Of a stretch of DNA of 64,000 bases, positions 43,392-52,399 are shown piece by piece. The notes under the pieces were generated by a model. The model worked only from the letters and a program-made list of their open reading frames with translations, was not told the DNA's origin and did no database searches. The DNA lies in NCBI RefSeq assembly GCF_016745425.1, contig NZ_JAERVK010000001.1, forward strand, positions 248,001 through 312,000, written 5' to 3'. The stretch's first letter is position 1. Each line of letters begins with the position of its first letter. This stretch comes from Candidatus Methylomicrobium oryzae. GTDB taxonomy: Bacteria > Pseudomonadota > Gammaproteobacteria > Methylococcales > Methylomonadaceae. The translations under genes were made by a program, and so were the position numbers.

Positions 43392-45206
43392 ATGAGTAAA
43401 GTTTTAAAGTTGACAGCGGCCATTGTAATGGCGAACCTTGGAACTCCCGTTTGTGCGGCACCAGCGAGCGGCGATGACCTGCTCCTCAGTGTGCCGGGCC
43501 TGATGCCGTCGGCGATGCTGGAGATGTCCGACGAACCCGGACTGTGGTTTAAAGATCCCGTCGACGGCGATGCCTTGGTAGTCATCAAGCCCAAGCAGGC
43601 GGCGATGATCAAGATGACCGATACCAATACCGAGCACACCATCACCAGTCTGTTGTGGCCCTCCGGAGCCCAAAGTTTCCCGATAGACCAGGAAAAACCC
43701 TCCAGCGCGAGCGTGACCGCGGAGTTCGACAAGCCGGGGCTGTATGTCTTTACCTGCAAAGTGCACCCTTACATGTTCGGCGCGGTCGTGGTGGACGATC
43801 CGAACACGAAGGGACTGGATGTCGGCAGCGAGCTGCAACTGGTGACCGGCGCCAAAGTGCCGGCCAGCAGCGACATTGCCAAACGCCTGCTGCGGACTTT
43901 TTTCGTGGCCACCACCCCGAGTCTCTGGCGCGATTACAGCAAGCCCAAATGGGAGGTCAGCCTGCCCGACATTCCGCTCAACATCGAGGGCAATACGATC
44001 AGTCTGAGCGCGCTCGGCATGACCATGCCCAATGAATTGGAAAAGCCCGGAACACCGGGCGTGGGCGAAGTCTGGGTCAACACGCAGTTCGAGAAGATCG
44101 ACGGTAAGAAAAAGGTCGGCACCGCGACACGGATCAATACGGGAAACTGGAGTGTGGCCGGCAAGTTCAAGGGTGTCAAGGAAGATATGAACAACCCCCA
44201 CAACATGTGGACCGACAAACAATATCAATACATCTATCAGACCCAGTGGTTCGACAAGAAGCTGCTCACCTTCGATCGTGCCAGCGGCGAGACTTACAGC
44301 AATGTCGTGGTGGGAGAGTCGCCGTCACATGTCATGACTCGGCCGGCCGACGATGTCCTGTATGTCGCCCTCAATGCCGGCGAACAGGTGCTCAAGATGA
44401 CGCCCGGCAAGAGTCCCTCCGCTCTGAATAGCATCAACACCGGGCCGCATACTTCGCCTCATGGCCATTTTATTACCGATGACGGTAAGTATTTGATAAC
44501 CCCCAATGCGCTTGCCGGCAGTGTCTCGGTGGTGGACCTCGATAGCGAGCAGAACACCGAGATTCCTACGGGCGGTGTCATCCCGATCGCCGTCTGGGGT
44601 ACCATGGACGGAAAACGCGCCTATGCGGCGAATCTGCTAGGTACGCCGCCGCTGCTGAGTTCGCTGACGGTCATCGATGTTCCCGGCAAGAAAAAGCTGA
44701 TGGACATCGATTTGGCCGCGGACTACGATCCGGTGACCGGCAAGATCAGCGGCGAAGCCTATGGGCTGTTGCCGATCCAGACGCCGGTGAGTCCGGACGG
44801 CAAGTACGTGGTTACCGCCAATACCTTGAGCGCGTCGATCACCATTGTCGATACCGCCTCCAACAAGGTGATCAAGAGCCTGCCTTGCGAGCCGGGTTGT
44901 CATGGCGCTCATTTCGGGATGAAGAAAGGAGGCGGTTATTACGCCTATGTGGCGAGTAAATTTGCCAACGATTTGATCGTCATCGACATGGATAAACTGG
45001 AAGTCGCCGGCCGGATATTGTTGTCCGATCCCAAAGACAGCGGCATCCAAGCTTATAACGGCATGGGCGGTCAGGGGATCTTGCCGCTGCCGCTGGTGGA
45101 GCACGGTAATCTGAAGGAAACGTTGAAGTTGTCCGGCACAGGGCAGTTAAGTCCGGAAGTGGAAGGCTGGCTTAATGCCTTGACCCCCGAGCAGAAAGGG
45201 ATATAG
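43392..45206 (+). CDS. Exported fusion of cupredoxin domain and YVTN-type beta-propeller
   Basis: 604 residues with a signal peptide (1-23). Residues 45-135 are a cupredoxin domain with a complete type 1 copper set: H82, C122, H125 and M128 in CKVHPYM. The remainder (about 230-580) has YVTN-like blades (SPDGKYVVTANTLSASITIVDT and the like). A CEPGCH motif (C499-H504) in one blade resembles a CX3CH heme site, but could also bind copper. It may deliver electrons to, or receive them from, the multicopper oxidase encoded before it. I do not know this exact fusion; nitrous oxide reductase, which pairs a propeller with a cupredoxin in the opposite order, is a distant analogy. Confidence 0.75.
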   Translation: MSKVLKLTAAIVMANLGTPVCAAPASGDDLLLSVPGLMPSAMLEMSDEPGLWFKDPVDGDALVVIKPKQAAMIKMTDTNTEHTITSLLWPSGAQSFPIDQEKPSSASVTAEFDKPGLYVFTCKVHPYMFGAVVVDDPNTKGLDVGSELQLVTGAKVPASSDIAKRLLRTFFVATTPSLWRDYSKPKWEVSLPDIPLNIEGNTISLSALGMTMPNELEKPGTPGVGEVWVNTQFEKIDGKKKVGTATRINTGNWSVAGKFKGVKEDMNNPHNMWTDKQYQYIYQTQWFDKKLLTFDRASGETYSNVVVGESPSHVMTRPADDVLYVALNAGEQVLKMTPGKSPSALNSINTGPHTSPHGHFITDDGKYLITPNALAGSVSVVDLDSEQNTEIPTGGVIPIAVWGTMDGKRAYAANLLGTPPLLSSLTVIDVPGKKKLMDIDLAADYDPVTGKISGEAYGLLPIQTPVSPDGKYVVTANTLSASITIVDTASNKVIKSLPCEPGCHGAHFGMKKGGGYYAYVASKFANDLIVIDMDKLEVAGRILLSDPKDSGIQAYNGMGGQGILPLPLVEHGNLKETLKLSGTGQLSPEVEGWLNALTPEQKGI

Positions 45207-45233
45207 TTTTCCTAGGCGGGGAGAAGGACGGTT

Positions 45234-45423
45234 CCATGATTCCCATGCGAAGCGCTCGTCGTTATACACCTCGATCGCCGGCTCCAATAAATGGACCGGC
45301 AGGAGTAATCCAAAGCTCGCTTTGGGTTACTCCTCTATCACGTTCAAAGCAAGTGTTGAACGCCAATGCTTGAGCTTTGAAGGACTTGTATATAACGATG
45401 AGTGCGAAGCGTGGGAATCATGG
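45234..45423. mobile_element. MITE-like element with terminal inverted repeats and internal hairpins
   Basis: 190 bases. Terminal arms (45234-45267 and 45388-45423) are inverted: CCATGATTCCCA at the outer 12 bases is a perfect match, with continuing imperfect homology to TCGTTATA. The interior forms three hairpins: GCCGG/CCGGC (45277-45300), AGGAGTAATCC/GGTTACTCCT (45301-45334) and TTCAAAGC/GCTTTGAA (45343-45381). No coding capacity. It sits between two convergent genes, so insertion was harmless. A target duplication is not clear. Confidence 0.6.
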
Positions 45424-45434
45424 GCCAAGCGGGC

Positions 45435-46664
45435 TTAATGTGCGGTGCTGACTTTTTTGCCTTTGGTCTGGCCGATCGCGCTCAAGGTGTTTTCGAACCA
45501 CGGCGCATCGATGTCGAACGGCTTTCCGCCCTTGATGCGCGGGAATTCGATTGCGCGCAGTACGTTGCCGTTGTCTTCGTCATGGCCGATCACGCCCGGT
45601 TCGCGGCGCAGCGCGCATTCGACCGCGAGGTCGGCGCAGGATTTGATCAGGCGGATATCCTCGGCGTTTGCCGCGGCGGCGCGCGCGAAATAGCCGGATT
45701 TTTGCACCAGCGTTTTTTCCGCGCCGATCATCTGCGCGAACTGCTCGCCGAACCATTTGCCCGGATTTACCGCATCCAATTTGATGTGGCCGAACGCATC
45801 GCGCGGCACATCTTGTCCTTTCGATTGCATTTCGGCAACGATCGCTTCGACGCCGGCGCCTTCGGATACGAAAATGTTCACACAGTCGACCTTGTCCATC
45901 ACTTCGCGCAGGCGTTTCGCTTCGGCAGCCAAGTCGATATCCATTTCCGGCACGAAGATGCCGTGCACTTCATAACTATCGCGGCTCAAGCCGAGGTCAG
46001 GCAGCCATTCGGCGCGGTCGAGCAGCTTCCGGTATTCGACTGCGGTCGCCGCAGTCAGCCAGCCGCAGCTGCGGCCCATCACTTCGTGCACGATCAGCAT
46101 GCGTGGGTTCGAATTGTTTTCCGCAACCACGTTCCAGAAATAACGCGCGCCTTGCTCGGCGGCGGTCCAGGCGCCCAAGGATTGCTTGATCGGGAACACG
46201 TCGTTGTCGACCGTTTTCGGCAGGCCGATTACGGTCAGGCCGTAATTGTTCTGCGCCAGAAAGGCCGCCAGGTCGGCCGCCGCGGTGTTGGTGTCGTCTC
46301 CGCCGATCGTGTGCAGTACGTCCACGCCGTCCTTCACCAGCTGGTCGGCCGCGACTTTTTGCGGGTCCTGTCCTTCTTGGACCAGGCCGCGCTTGATGCA
46401 ATCCTTGACGTTGGTCAGCTTGACGCGGCTGTTGCCGATCACCGAGCCGCCGAACTTCTGCAGCAGGCCGGCATTGGCGCGCACTTCCGGAGTTACTTTG
46501 TAGAAATCGCCGAGCAGGAGGCCCTTGTAACCGCTGCGGTAGCAGATGATTTCGATCGACGGATCGATTTCGTTGTAGCGTTCGATCAGGCTGCCGATCG
46601 CGGAATTCAGGCAGGGCGCCAGGCCGCCGGCGGTCAAAATTGCAACTTTCTTAGGTTTGTTCAT
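45435..46664 (-). CDS. pfp: Pyrophosphate-dependent 6-phosphofructokinase
   Basis: 409 residues from the ATG at 46664. GGLAPCLN at the start, PKTVDNDVFP, GGDDTNTAAA, and MGRSCGWLTAATAVEYR are the PPi-dependent PFK marks; the second D of GGDD is the residue linked to pyrophosphate use. The enzyme interconverts fructose 6-phosphate and fructose 1,6-bisphosphate reversibly. It is a characteristic enzyme of the ribulose monophosphate cycle in gammaproteobacterial methanotrophs. The extra 14 codons of the longer frame carry no homology. Confidence 0.93.
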   Translation of the reverse strand: MNKPKKVAILTAGGLAPCLNSAIGSLIERYNEIDPSIEIICYRSGYKGLLLGDFYKVTPEVRANAGLLQKFGGSVIGNSRVKLTNVKDCIKRGLVQEGQDPQKVAADQLVKDGVDVLHTIGGDDTNTAAADLAAFLAQNNYGLTVIGLPKTVDNDVFPIKQSLGAWTAAEQGARYFWNVVAENNSNPRMLIVHEVMGRSCGWLTAATAVEYRKLLDRAEWLPDLGLSRDSYEVHGIFVPEMDIDLAAEAKRLREVMDKVDCVNIFVSEGAGVEAIVAEMQSKGQDVPRDAFGHIKLDAVNPGKWFGEQFAQMIGAEKTLVQKSGYFARAAAANAEDIRLIKSCADLAVECALRREPGVIGHDEDNGNVLRAIEFPRIKGGKPFDIDAPWFENTLSAIGQTKGKKVSTAH

Positions 46665-46762
46665 GTGCGTTTTTATAATGATGTGATGGAGAAAATGCTT
46701 GGGCACAACGAGGCCTCTGTGCTGTCATGCCTTTCCTGTGCCGCATCATGCCTTCGGTTCGA

Positions 46763-46787
46763 TGCGGGACGTCGGAATTGAACCGAC
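46763..46787 (-). other. tRNA 3'-end-like fragment
   Basis: On the minus strand GTCGG-TTCAATT-CCGAC forms a T-arm followed by GTCCCGCA in acceptor position. The rest of a tRNA is absent on the 5' side. It may be a remnant of an integration event at a tRNA gene, or a chance match. Confidence 0.35.
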
Positions 46788-46906
46788 CGATTTTATCATA
46801 GAACCCGAAAAACGCCCGGCTTTATCAAAATGCCGCGATTGGCCCGAATTATGGGAAAATAGCACGCAAGCTTGGCTTTCATTTCTCCCCGAACAGGTTG
46901 TTTCGC

Positions 46907-48262
46907 ATGATCGTTTTATGGACCGATGCCCTGATTTTTCTGCTGATCGCGATCATGATCGGTCTCGGCTTCTATATGCGCGGCAAGGAGCATTTCCGGC
47001 GGCCGTTCCGGCAAATCGCCGCAAGCCGCAGCGGCATGGTCTCGTTAACCGTGCTGCTGTTTTTCGTGCTGGTCGGCGTGCTCGATTCGATCCATTTCAA
47101 GGCGTCGGGAGATGACGGTTACGATGTGATCAGCGTGCTCGACTATTGGGCCGCACCTTTGCGCCGGCAGGGCGAAAAGACTTATTCCGCACCGTTCGCG
47201 GCATTCGGCTACGGCAAGGAAATGATCACGCTGGACGGCGGCGCGACGCGCTGGGATTATCCGCGGCTGAAGTACGGCGGGGCGCATCTGGCCGATCCGG
47301 AGCGGCAGCTGGCCGGCGATGTTCTGAAAAAAGCCGCTTACGGCCTATTCCAGGGTGCCAGCCTTTGTGCGTTTTTTCTGCTGATGCTCTGGGGAATTTT
47401 CGCCGCCCGGCAAAAGCGCTTCCTGTACGGCTCTGCGCCGGCGAAAAGCGCCTTGGCGGTCGGTTTCGGGATCGTGACGGCCGGTTACATGCTGTGTTAT
47501 TTATCTTCTTATTACCACGTGCTGGGCACCGACAAGGTCGGCGAGGACGTGTTTTACCAGACGATCAAAAGCATCCGCACCGGCCTGGTGATCGGTACGC
47601 TGACGACATTGATCATGCTGCCGATGGCGATCCTGTTCGGGATTCTGGCCGGGTTTTTTCAGGGCTGGATCGACGACGTGATCCAATATGTCTACACCAC
47701 GCTGAACTCGATTCCGGGCGTTCTCCTGATCGCGGCCTCGATCCTGATGGTGCAGGTATACATGGCGAATCACGAGGAAGCCTTCACCAGCGTGGTGGTG
47801 CGCGCCGACATGCGCCTCCTGTTTCTCTGCATGATCCTCGGCGTGACCAGCTGGACCGGGCTGTGCCGGCTGCTCCGCGCCGAAACGCTGAAACTCAGGG
47901 AAATGGAATACGTGAAGGCGGCCGAAGCGTTGGGCGTCAAACAGGGAGCGATCCTGGCGCGGCACATTCTGCCGAACGTGATGCATATCGTCTTGATCTC
48001 GGTCGTGCTGGATTTCAGCGCATTGGTGCTGGCCGAAGCGGTACTGTCCTACATCAACATCGGCGTCGATCCGACCACCTATAGCTGGGGCAACATGATC
48101 AACGGCGCACGCTTGGAGATGGCCCGCGAGCCGGTCGTCTGGTGGTCGCTGGCCGCCGCTTTCGTATTTATGTTTATCCTGGTCCTGGCGGCGAACCTGT
48201 TTGCGGACGTGGTGCAGGATGCGTTCGATCCGCGGCGGAGCGGTAATGTGAGCAGTGAATAA
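46907..48262 (+). CDS. ABC transporter permease (oligopeptide DppC/OppC/YejE type) with long insertion
   Basis: 451 residues from the ATG at 46907. The C-terminal part is a typical binding-protein-dependent permease: LGTDKVGEDVFYQTIKSIRTGLVIG, five membrane segments and the EAA motif EYVKAAEALGVKQGAILARHILPN (about 335-358). The N-terminal segments are separated by a ~90-residue insertion (about 60-150) that is longer than in YejE, including two more hydrophobic segments near 150 and 190. Neither an OppB partner nor a binding protein is in the window. The twin-ATPase gene follows 38 bases later. Confidence 0.85.
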   Translation: MIVLWTDALIFLLIAIMIGLGFYMRGKEHFRRPFRQIAASRSGMVSLTVLLFFVLVGVLDSIHFKASGDDGYDVISVLDYWAAPLRRQGEKTYSAPFAAFGYGKEMITLDGGATRWDYPRLKYGGAHLADPERQLAGDVLKKAAYGLFQGASLCAFFLLMLWGIFAARQKRFLYGSAPAKSALAVGFGIVTAGYMLCYLSSYYHVLGTDKVGEDVFYQTIKSIRTGLVIGTLTTLIMLPMAILFGILAGFFQGWIDDVIQYVYTTLNSIPGVLLIAASILMVQVYMANHEEAFTSVVVRADMRLLFLCMILGVTSWTGLCRLLRAETLKLREMEYVKAAEALGVKQGAILARHILPNVMHIVLISVVLDFSALVLAEAVLSYINIGVDPTTYSWGNMINGARLEMAREPVVWWSLAAAFVFMFILVLAANLFADVVQDAFDPRRSGNVSSE

Positions 48263-48300
48263 ATTTTCCTAATGTTATCCAGAAAAACTTCATACCGTTA

Positions 48301-49905
48301 ATGACGACTCCTCTGTTATCCGTCCAAAACCTCAGCGTCGCCTTCAATTGCCGTCAGAAAGTCGTCGACTGCATCAATTTCTTGATCAATCCGGGTGAAA
48401 CTTTTGCGCTGGTCGGCGAATCGGGCTCGGGCAAGTCGATCACCGCCTTGTCGGTGCTGCGCCTGTTGCCCGATAGCGCGCGGATGTCAGCCGACTCGAT
48501 CACGCTGAACGGCGATAACCTGCTCGCCCATTCGGAGCTGGATTTGTGCGAAATCCGCGGCCGGCGCATCGGCTTGATTTTTCAGGACCCGATGTCGTCG
48601 CTGAATCCGGTGATGACGGTCGGCAGGCAGATCGCGGAAGTGCTCGAGAGCCATTTTTCGCTGCCGAAAGCGGCCGTGCGGGAACGCGTGCTGGAACTGA
48701 TGCGTCAGGTCGAAATTCCGAACCCGGAGCAGCGGATCAACGATTATCCCCACCAGTTTTCGGGTGGCCAGCGGCAGCGCGTGATGATCGCGATCGCTTT
48801 GGCGGGCCGGCCCGAGTTGTTGATTGCGGACGAGCCGACGACTTCGCTGGATGTGACGATCCAGGCCCAAATTCTGGTTTTGCTCAAAAACATTCAGAAG
48901 CAGACCGGCATGGCGCTGTGGCTGATCAGTCATGATTTGGCGCTGGTTTCGACGCTGGCGGACCGGGTCGCGGTGATGCAGCAGGGCAAGATCGTCGAAA
49001 CCGGCGCGCTGCCGGATTTTTTCGAACAGCCGAAACACCCTTATACGCAAAAGCTGCTGCAAGCTTTGCCGTCGATGCAGAGCTGCCTTGCGCACCAGCC
49101 CCGGGAGGCGCCGCCGCTGCTCAAGGTCGATGACTTCCGCTGCTATTATCCGATCCGCAAAGGCCTGTTCAAGCGCGTGGTCGATTATGTGCGCGCGGTT
49201 GACGGGGTCAGTTTCACGATTCCAAGGGGCAAAACGCTGGCATTGGTCGGCGAATCCGGCTGCGGCAAGACCACGCTCGGCAAGGCCTTGCTGAACCTGA
49301 TTCCGGGCGGAGCGGGGCGGGTGCTTCTGGATGGCGTCGATTTCGGCCAATTGAGGGGCGAGGCCTTACGGCAGAAGCGCGCGGACATGCAGATCGTGTT
49401 TCAGGATCCCTTTTCGTCGATGAATCCGCGCATGCTGGTCGGCGATATCGTGGCGGAGGGGATTCGCGCCCTGCATCCCGGGACCGGCGCCGATGCCCGG
49501 CGTGAAAAGGTCCGGCAATTGCTCGAGCAGGTCGGCTTGCCGGCCGATGCGGCAGAGCGCTATCCGCATGAGTTTTCGGGCGGCCAGCGCCAACGCATCT
49601 GCATCGCCCGCGCCTTGGCGGTCGATCCCAAGCTGATCGTCTGCGACGAACCGACCAGCGCGCTCGATGTGTCGGTGCAGGCGCAGATCATCGAGCTTTT
49701 GAAAACCCTGCAGCGCGAAAAAAATGTCAGCTATCTGTTCATTACGCACGATCTGGCGGTCGTTGCCGAAATTGCCGACGAAGTCGCGGTGATGTATCGA
49801 GGCCGGATTGTCGAGCATGGTGACGTGAAGCAGGTGCTGATGGAGCCGCGGCACGACTATACCCGCAAACTGTTGGCGGCGGCGCCGGTTTTGGAAGTCA
49901 GCTGA
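48301..49905 (+). CDS. Twin-ATPase ABC transporter protein (DppD-DppF fusion, YejF-like)
   Basis: 534 residues with two complete ATPases. Walker [11 protein letters not shown] (about 38-47) and [11 protein letters not shown] (about 317-327); signatures FSGGQRQRV and FSGGQRQRI; Walker [11 protein letters not shown] and LIVCDEPTS. It energises peptide-type import through a permease pair. Only one permease gene precedes it, so a second must come from elsewhere or the system uses a homodimer. The gene ends the transport operon. Confidence 0.93.
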   Translation: MTTPLLSVQNLSVAFNCRQKVVDCINFLINPGETFALVGESGSGKSITALSVLRLLPDSARMSADSITLNGDNLLAHSELDLCEIRGRRIGLIFQDPMSSLNPVMTVGRQIAEVLESHFSLPKAAVRERVLELMRQVEIPNPEQRINDYPHQFSGGQRQRVMIAIALAGRPELLIADEPTTSLDVTIQAQILVLLKNIQKQTGMALWLISHDLALVSTLADRVAVMQQGKIVETGALPDFFEQPKHPYTQKLLQALPSMQSCLAHQPREAPPLLKVDDFRCYYPIRKGLFKRVVDYVRAVDGVSFTIPRGKTLALVGESGCGKTTLGKALLNLIPGGAGRVLLDGVDFGQLRGEALRQKRADMQIVFQDPFSSMNPRMLVGDIVAEGIRALHPGTGADARREKVRQLLEQVGLPADAAERYPHEFSGGQRQRICIARALAVDPKLIVCDEPTSALDVSVQAQIIELLKTLQREKNVSYLFITHDLAVVAEIADEVAVMYRGRIVEHGDVKQVLMEPRHDYTRKLLAAAPVLEVS

Positions 49906-49970
49906 CGGTTGAGGCTACAATGCGAATTAAGCGCTGCGTCAGCGTTGTCCCATCAATTATATACAGAACA

Positions 49971-50225
49971 AATCCCCCCTGCCCCCTTTTTCAAAGGGGG
50001 ATGTCTCCAGCCTACTCGCTCTCTTTTCAAAAAGGGGATCCGTTTTGGCTAAGGGTGGAATGTCGTTTTGGCCATTGTTGAAGCGACTCCTGCCCTCGCC
50101 TCTTTTTGACAATGCCGCTTTCCCCTTTTTCAAAAGGGGAAAGCGGAGTATTGACTACGTCGACAAAATTACGTTTGACAATGCCGCTTCCCCCCCCTTT
50201 GAAAAAGGGGGGGCAGGGGGGATTT
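49971..50225. repeat. Cluster of C-rich palindromic repeats
   Basis: Three units: AATCCCCCCTGCCCCCTTTT then TCAAAGGGGG (49971-50000), CCGCTTTCCCCTTTTT / CAAAAGGGGAAAGCGG (50116-50146), and CCCCCCCTTTGAAAAAGGGG then GGGCAGGGGGGATTTT (50190-50225). The gap 49906-50342 contains no gene; the units fill it. Related copies lie at 33070-33087 and 33161-33200. Confidence 0.75.
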
Positions 50226-50342
50226 TAAATAGGCTGCTTTCACAGCATAACAGCCTTTAGCTCTTAACCCGTATTACAGGGCTGAAGCCCCGCCCCGGTA
50301 ATCCGAACAAGACTGCCCTTTTCCCGTTGATAATCCCGGTTC

Positions 50343-50762
50343 TTACTCGCCATGCAGCGTAGCGACAAGCTCCCGTTTGCCGCCATGATTCCGGTGCTCG
50401 CAGAGATAAATACCCTGCCAGACTCCCAGATTCAATTTGCCCCGCGTGATCGGAATCGTCAGGCTCGAGCCGAGCAGGCAGTTCTTGATGTGTGCCGGCA
50501 TGTCGTCATCGCCCTCGTAATCATGCTGATAATAAGGCGCGCGCTCCGGCACCATCTCGTTGAAATGACTTTCCAGATCCTGGCGCACGGTCGGGTCGGC
50601 GTTTTCGTTGAGCGCCAGGGAGGCGGAGGTATGCTTGATGAACAGATGCAGCAAACCGCACTGGATATTGCTTAACTCAGGGATTTCCTGAAGGATTTCG
50701 TTCGTAACCAAATGAAAGCCGCGTTTTTTCGGCGGCAGAAAGAAGGTTTTTTGTATCCACAT
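50343..50762 (-). CDS. YjbQ family protein (UPF0047)
   Basis: 139 residues. KHTSASLALNENADPTVRQDLESHF and GRLNLGVWQGIYLCEHR-type motifs are the family. Members show weak thiamine-phosphate synthase activity, but the physiological role is unclear. It lies 54 bases downstream of the lipase-maturation-factor gene in the same direction. Confidence 0.92.
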   Translation of the reverse strand: MWIQKTFFLPPKKRGFHLVTNEILQEIPELSNIQCGLLHLFIKHTSASLALNENADPTVRQDLESHFNEMVPERAPYYQHDYEGDDDMPAHIKNCLLGSSLTIPITRGKLNLGVWQGIYLCEHRNHGGKRELVATLHGE

Positions 50763-50815
50763 CGGGATGGCCTCAGTCCGAAAAAGTCCATCATAGCATG
50801 GCCTGAAAACGGGAC

Positions 50816-52285
50816 TTATCGAGTTCGGTCCGGCGGCCAGTATCGGCCGACCGGTTCGCGCCGCCAGATTTGGCCGGTTTCGGCGCGAACTTGCGGAGGG
50901 GCATAGTCATAACGGTATAACATGGCTCGGAGGAACGCCGGCGGATGGTCCGGAAAAGGGTTCGTTCGCAGTAGGTTGAGAACCGGTGGCGACCCTTCCT
51001 GCAAGCGCGCCATGAAGGCCGGAAACCACGTGTCGTGCCGGGGCTTTTCCAGTGCGGCAAACCACAGCTGCCAGTCGAGCCGGGGCTGATGCGGAATGTT
51101 CCAGCGCAGCCCGCGGAAGAGATCGCCGGGTTTATAGTTGAACTCGTATGCCTGCCACACCTTGCCGTCGTTGGAGCCCTCGATGATGATCTCGTGCCGC
51201 TCTGTCGTCATTACGCCGAACGGCCCGTACTGGTTAATCATCCCGAAAGACGAAGTGGCGATCACCGCGGCGCGGAGCGGCTGCGGTGTCCGGCCCGGAA
51301 AATGGTGCATCCAGGCTGTGGCAGCGCAGACGATCAGTACCAAGGCGGCCCAGGTGCCGGCGAAAAAATGCGCGGCGAGGCCCGGACGCGGCGGTTTAGT
51401 TTGAATTGCGGTAATCAGGCGCGGGGGCAGCCGGTCGGAGAAGTACTTGTCATCGAGCAGCCAAAGACACAGCAGAATCGTCAGCAGATTGAAGAAATTA
51501 TAGTTGCCGGTCAGGATGATCGCGGCCTGGAGAATGATGAAGCTTCCGGCGGCGAACAGCCGGAAAGGCCGCGGCATGAACACGAAAAACGGCACGATTA
51601 GTTCGATGAAGAAAACGCCGGCTACGCACAGTTTGTGAAACCATTCCGGCAGAAAATAAGCATAATAGGCCAGGGGCGTCGGCAGCGGTTCGGTCAGGTA
51701 ATGGTAATTTAAAGCGGTCAGGCTGGCCCAGGCCGGATCGCCGCTGGCCAGCTTGACGACGCCGCCCATGAACATGAAGCGCGCGATCAGCCAGCGGTAC
51801 AGGAACACGACAAGGCTTGAGCCCCAGCTCAGCAAAATCCCGAGGAACCCGGCTTCGAGCAGAAACACGTCCCATTGGAACGATAGAAAATCCTGCCCCG
51901 CCACCGTTAAGGACAGATACAACAGATAGCAGAGCATCAAGGCCGGCCGCTGCAGTATATTCAACAGCAACAGGAGCGACGAAATGATGCCCGCATAACA
52001 GGCCAGTTTGAGCGCCGGATCGGATGCATCGAGCCAGAACAGCGTCGGAAACAGCCAATATTTGTCGCTGTCGTATAACTGAGCGGATTCGGCCAATTTT
52101 GCCTGAATGGGCAGGATGCCCTGCGTGCCGATCAAACCCTCGATTTGAACCGATAAAGAGGCGAACGCCGCCAGATAAATCATCGCCAGGCCGCGCAGGA
52201 AAAGCCAGCTAACGAGCGTATCGGTCGGACCGACAGCAAGCCATCGGTTTAGTTTGTGTTTGATGCGGGGAACCGGAAAAGGCAT
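50816..52285 (-). CDS. Lipase maturation factor family membrane protein (LMF1-like)
   Basis: 489 residues with about nine hydrophobic segments. RGLAMIYLAAFASLSVQIEGLIG opens the protein, FLSFQWDVFLLEAGFLGI and RFMFMGGVVKLASGDPAW follow, and near the C-terminus VWQAYEFNYKPGD, all LMF1 marks. In animals LMF1 matures lipases in the endoplasmic reticulum; the bacterial role is unknown. The divergent neighbour is a DUF393 protein, and DUF393 domains often occur with this membrane family, so the pair likely works together. Confidence 0.88.
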   Translation of the reverse strand: MPFPVPRIKHKLNRWLAVGPTDTLVSWLFLRGLAMIYLAAFASLSVQIEGLIGTQGILPIQAKLAESAQLYDSDKYWLFPTLFWLDASDPALKLACYAGIISSLLLLLNILQRPALMLCYLLYLSLTVAGQDFLSFQWDVFLLEAGFLGILLSWGSSLVVFLYRWLIARFMFMGGVVKLASGDPAWASLTALNYHYLTEPLPTPLAYYAYFLPEWFHKLCVAGVFFIELIVPFFVFMPRPFRLFAAGSFIILQAAIILTGNYNFFNLLTILLCLWLLDDKYFSDRLPPRLITAIQTKPPRPGLAAHFFAGTWAALVLIVCAATAWMHHFPGRTPQPLRAAVIATSSFGMINQYGPFGVMTTERHEIIIEGSNDGKVWQAYEFNYKPGDLFRGLRWNIPHQPRLDWQLWFAALEKPRHDTWFPAFMARLQEGSPPVLNLLRTNPFPDHPPAFLRAMLYRYDYAPPQVRAETGQIWRREPVGRYWPPDRTR

Positions 52286-52399
52286 CTTGAATTCAAATTT
52301 ATGTCGCAGAGCATGTCATGACGGCTTACGGCGGAAACAGTGTTTTCCGACTCTCTCAGTAGCATTAGCTGTGCCAGAATGAAGAAGGCAAGTTTAATT

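Noticed and set aside
45402-46781. 459-codon frame opposite pfp
   Set aside because: Shadow of a strongly conserved gene; no start site signals.
46763-46787. Complete tRNA gene
   Set aside because: Only T-arm and acceptor-like parts are present; no D-arm or anticodon arm in the adjacent bases.
49971-50225. CRISPR array
   Set aside because: Repeats are palindromic, unequal and lack regular spacers; no cas genes in the window.
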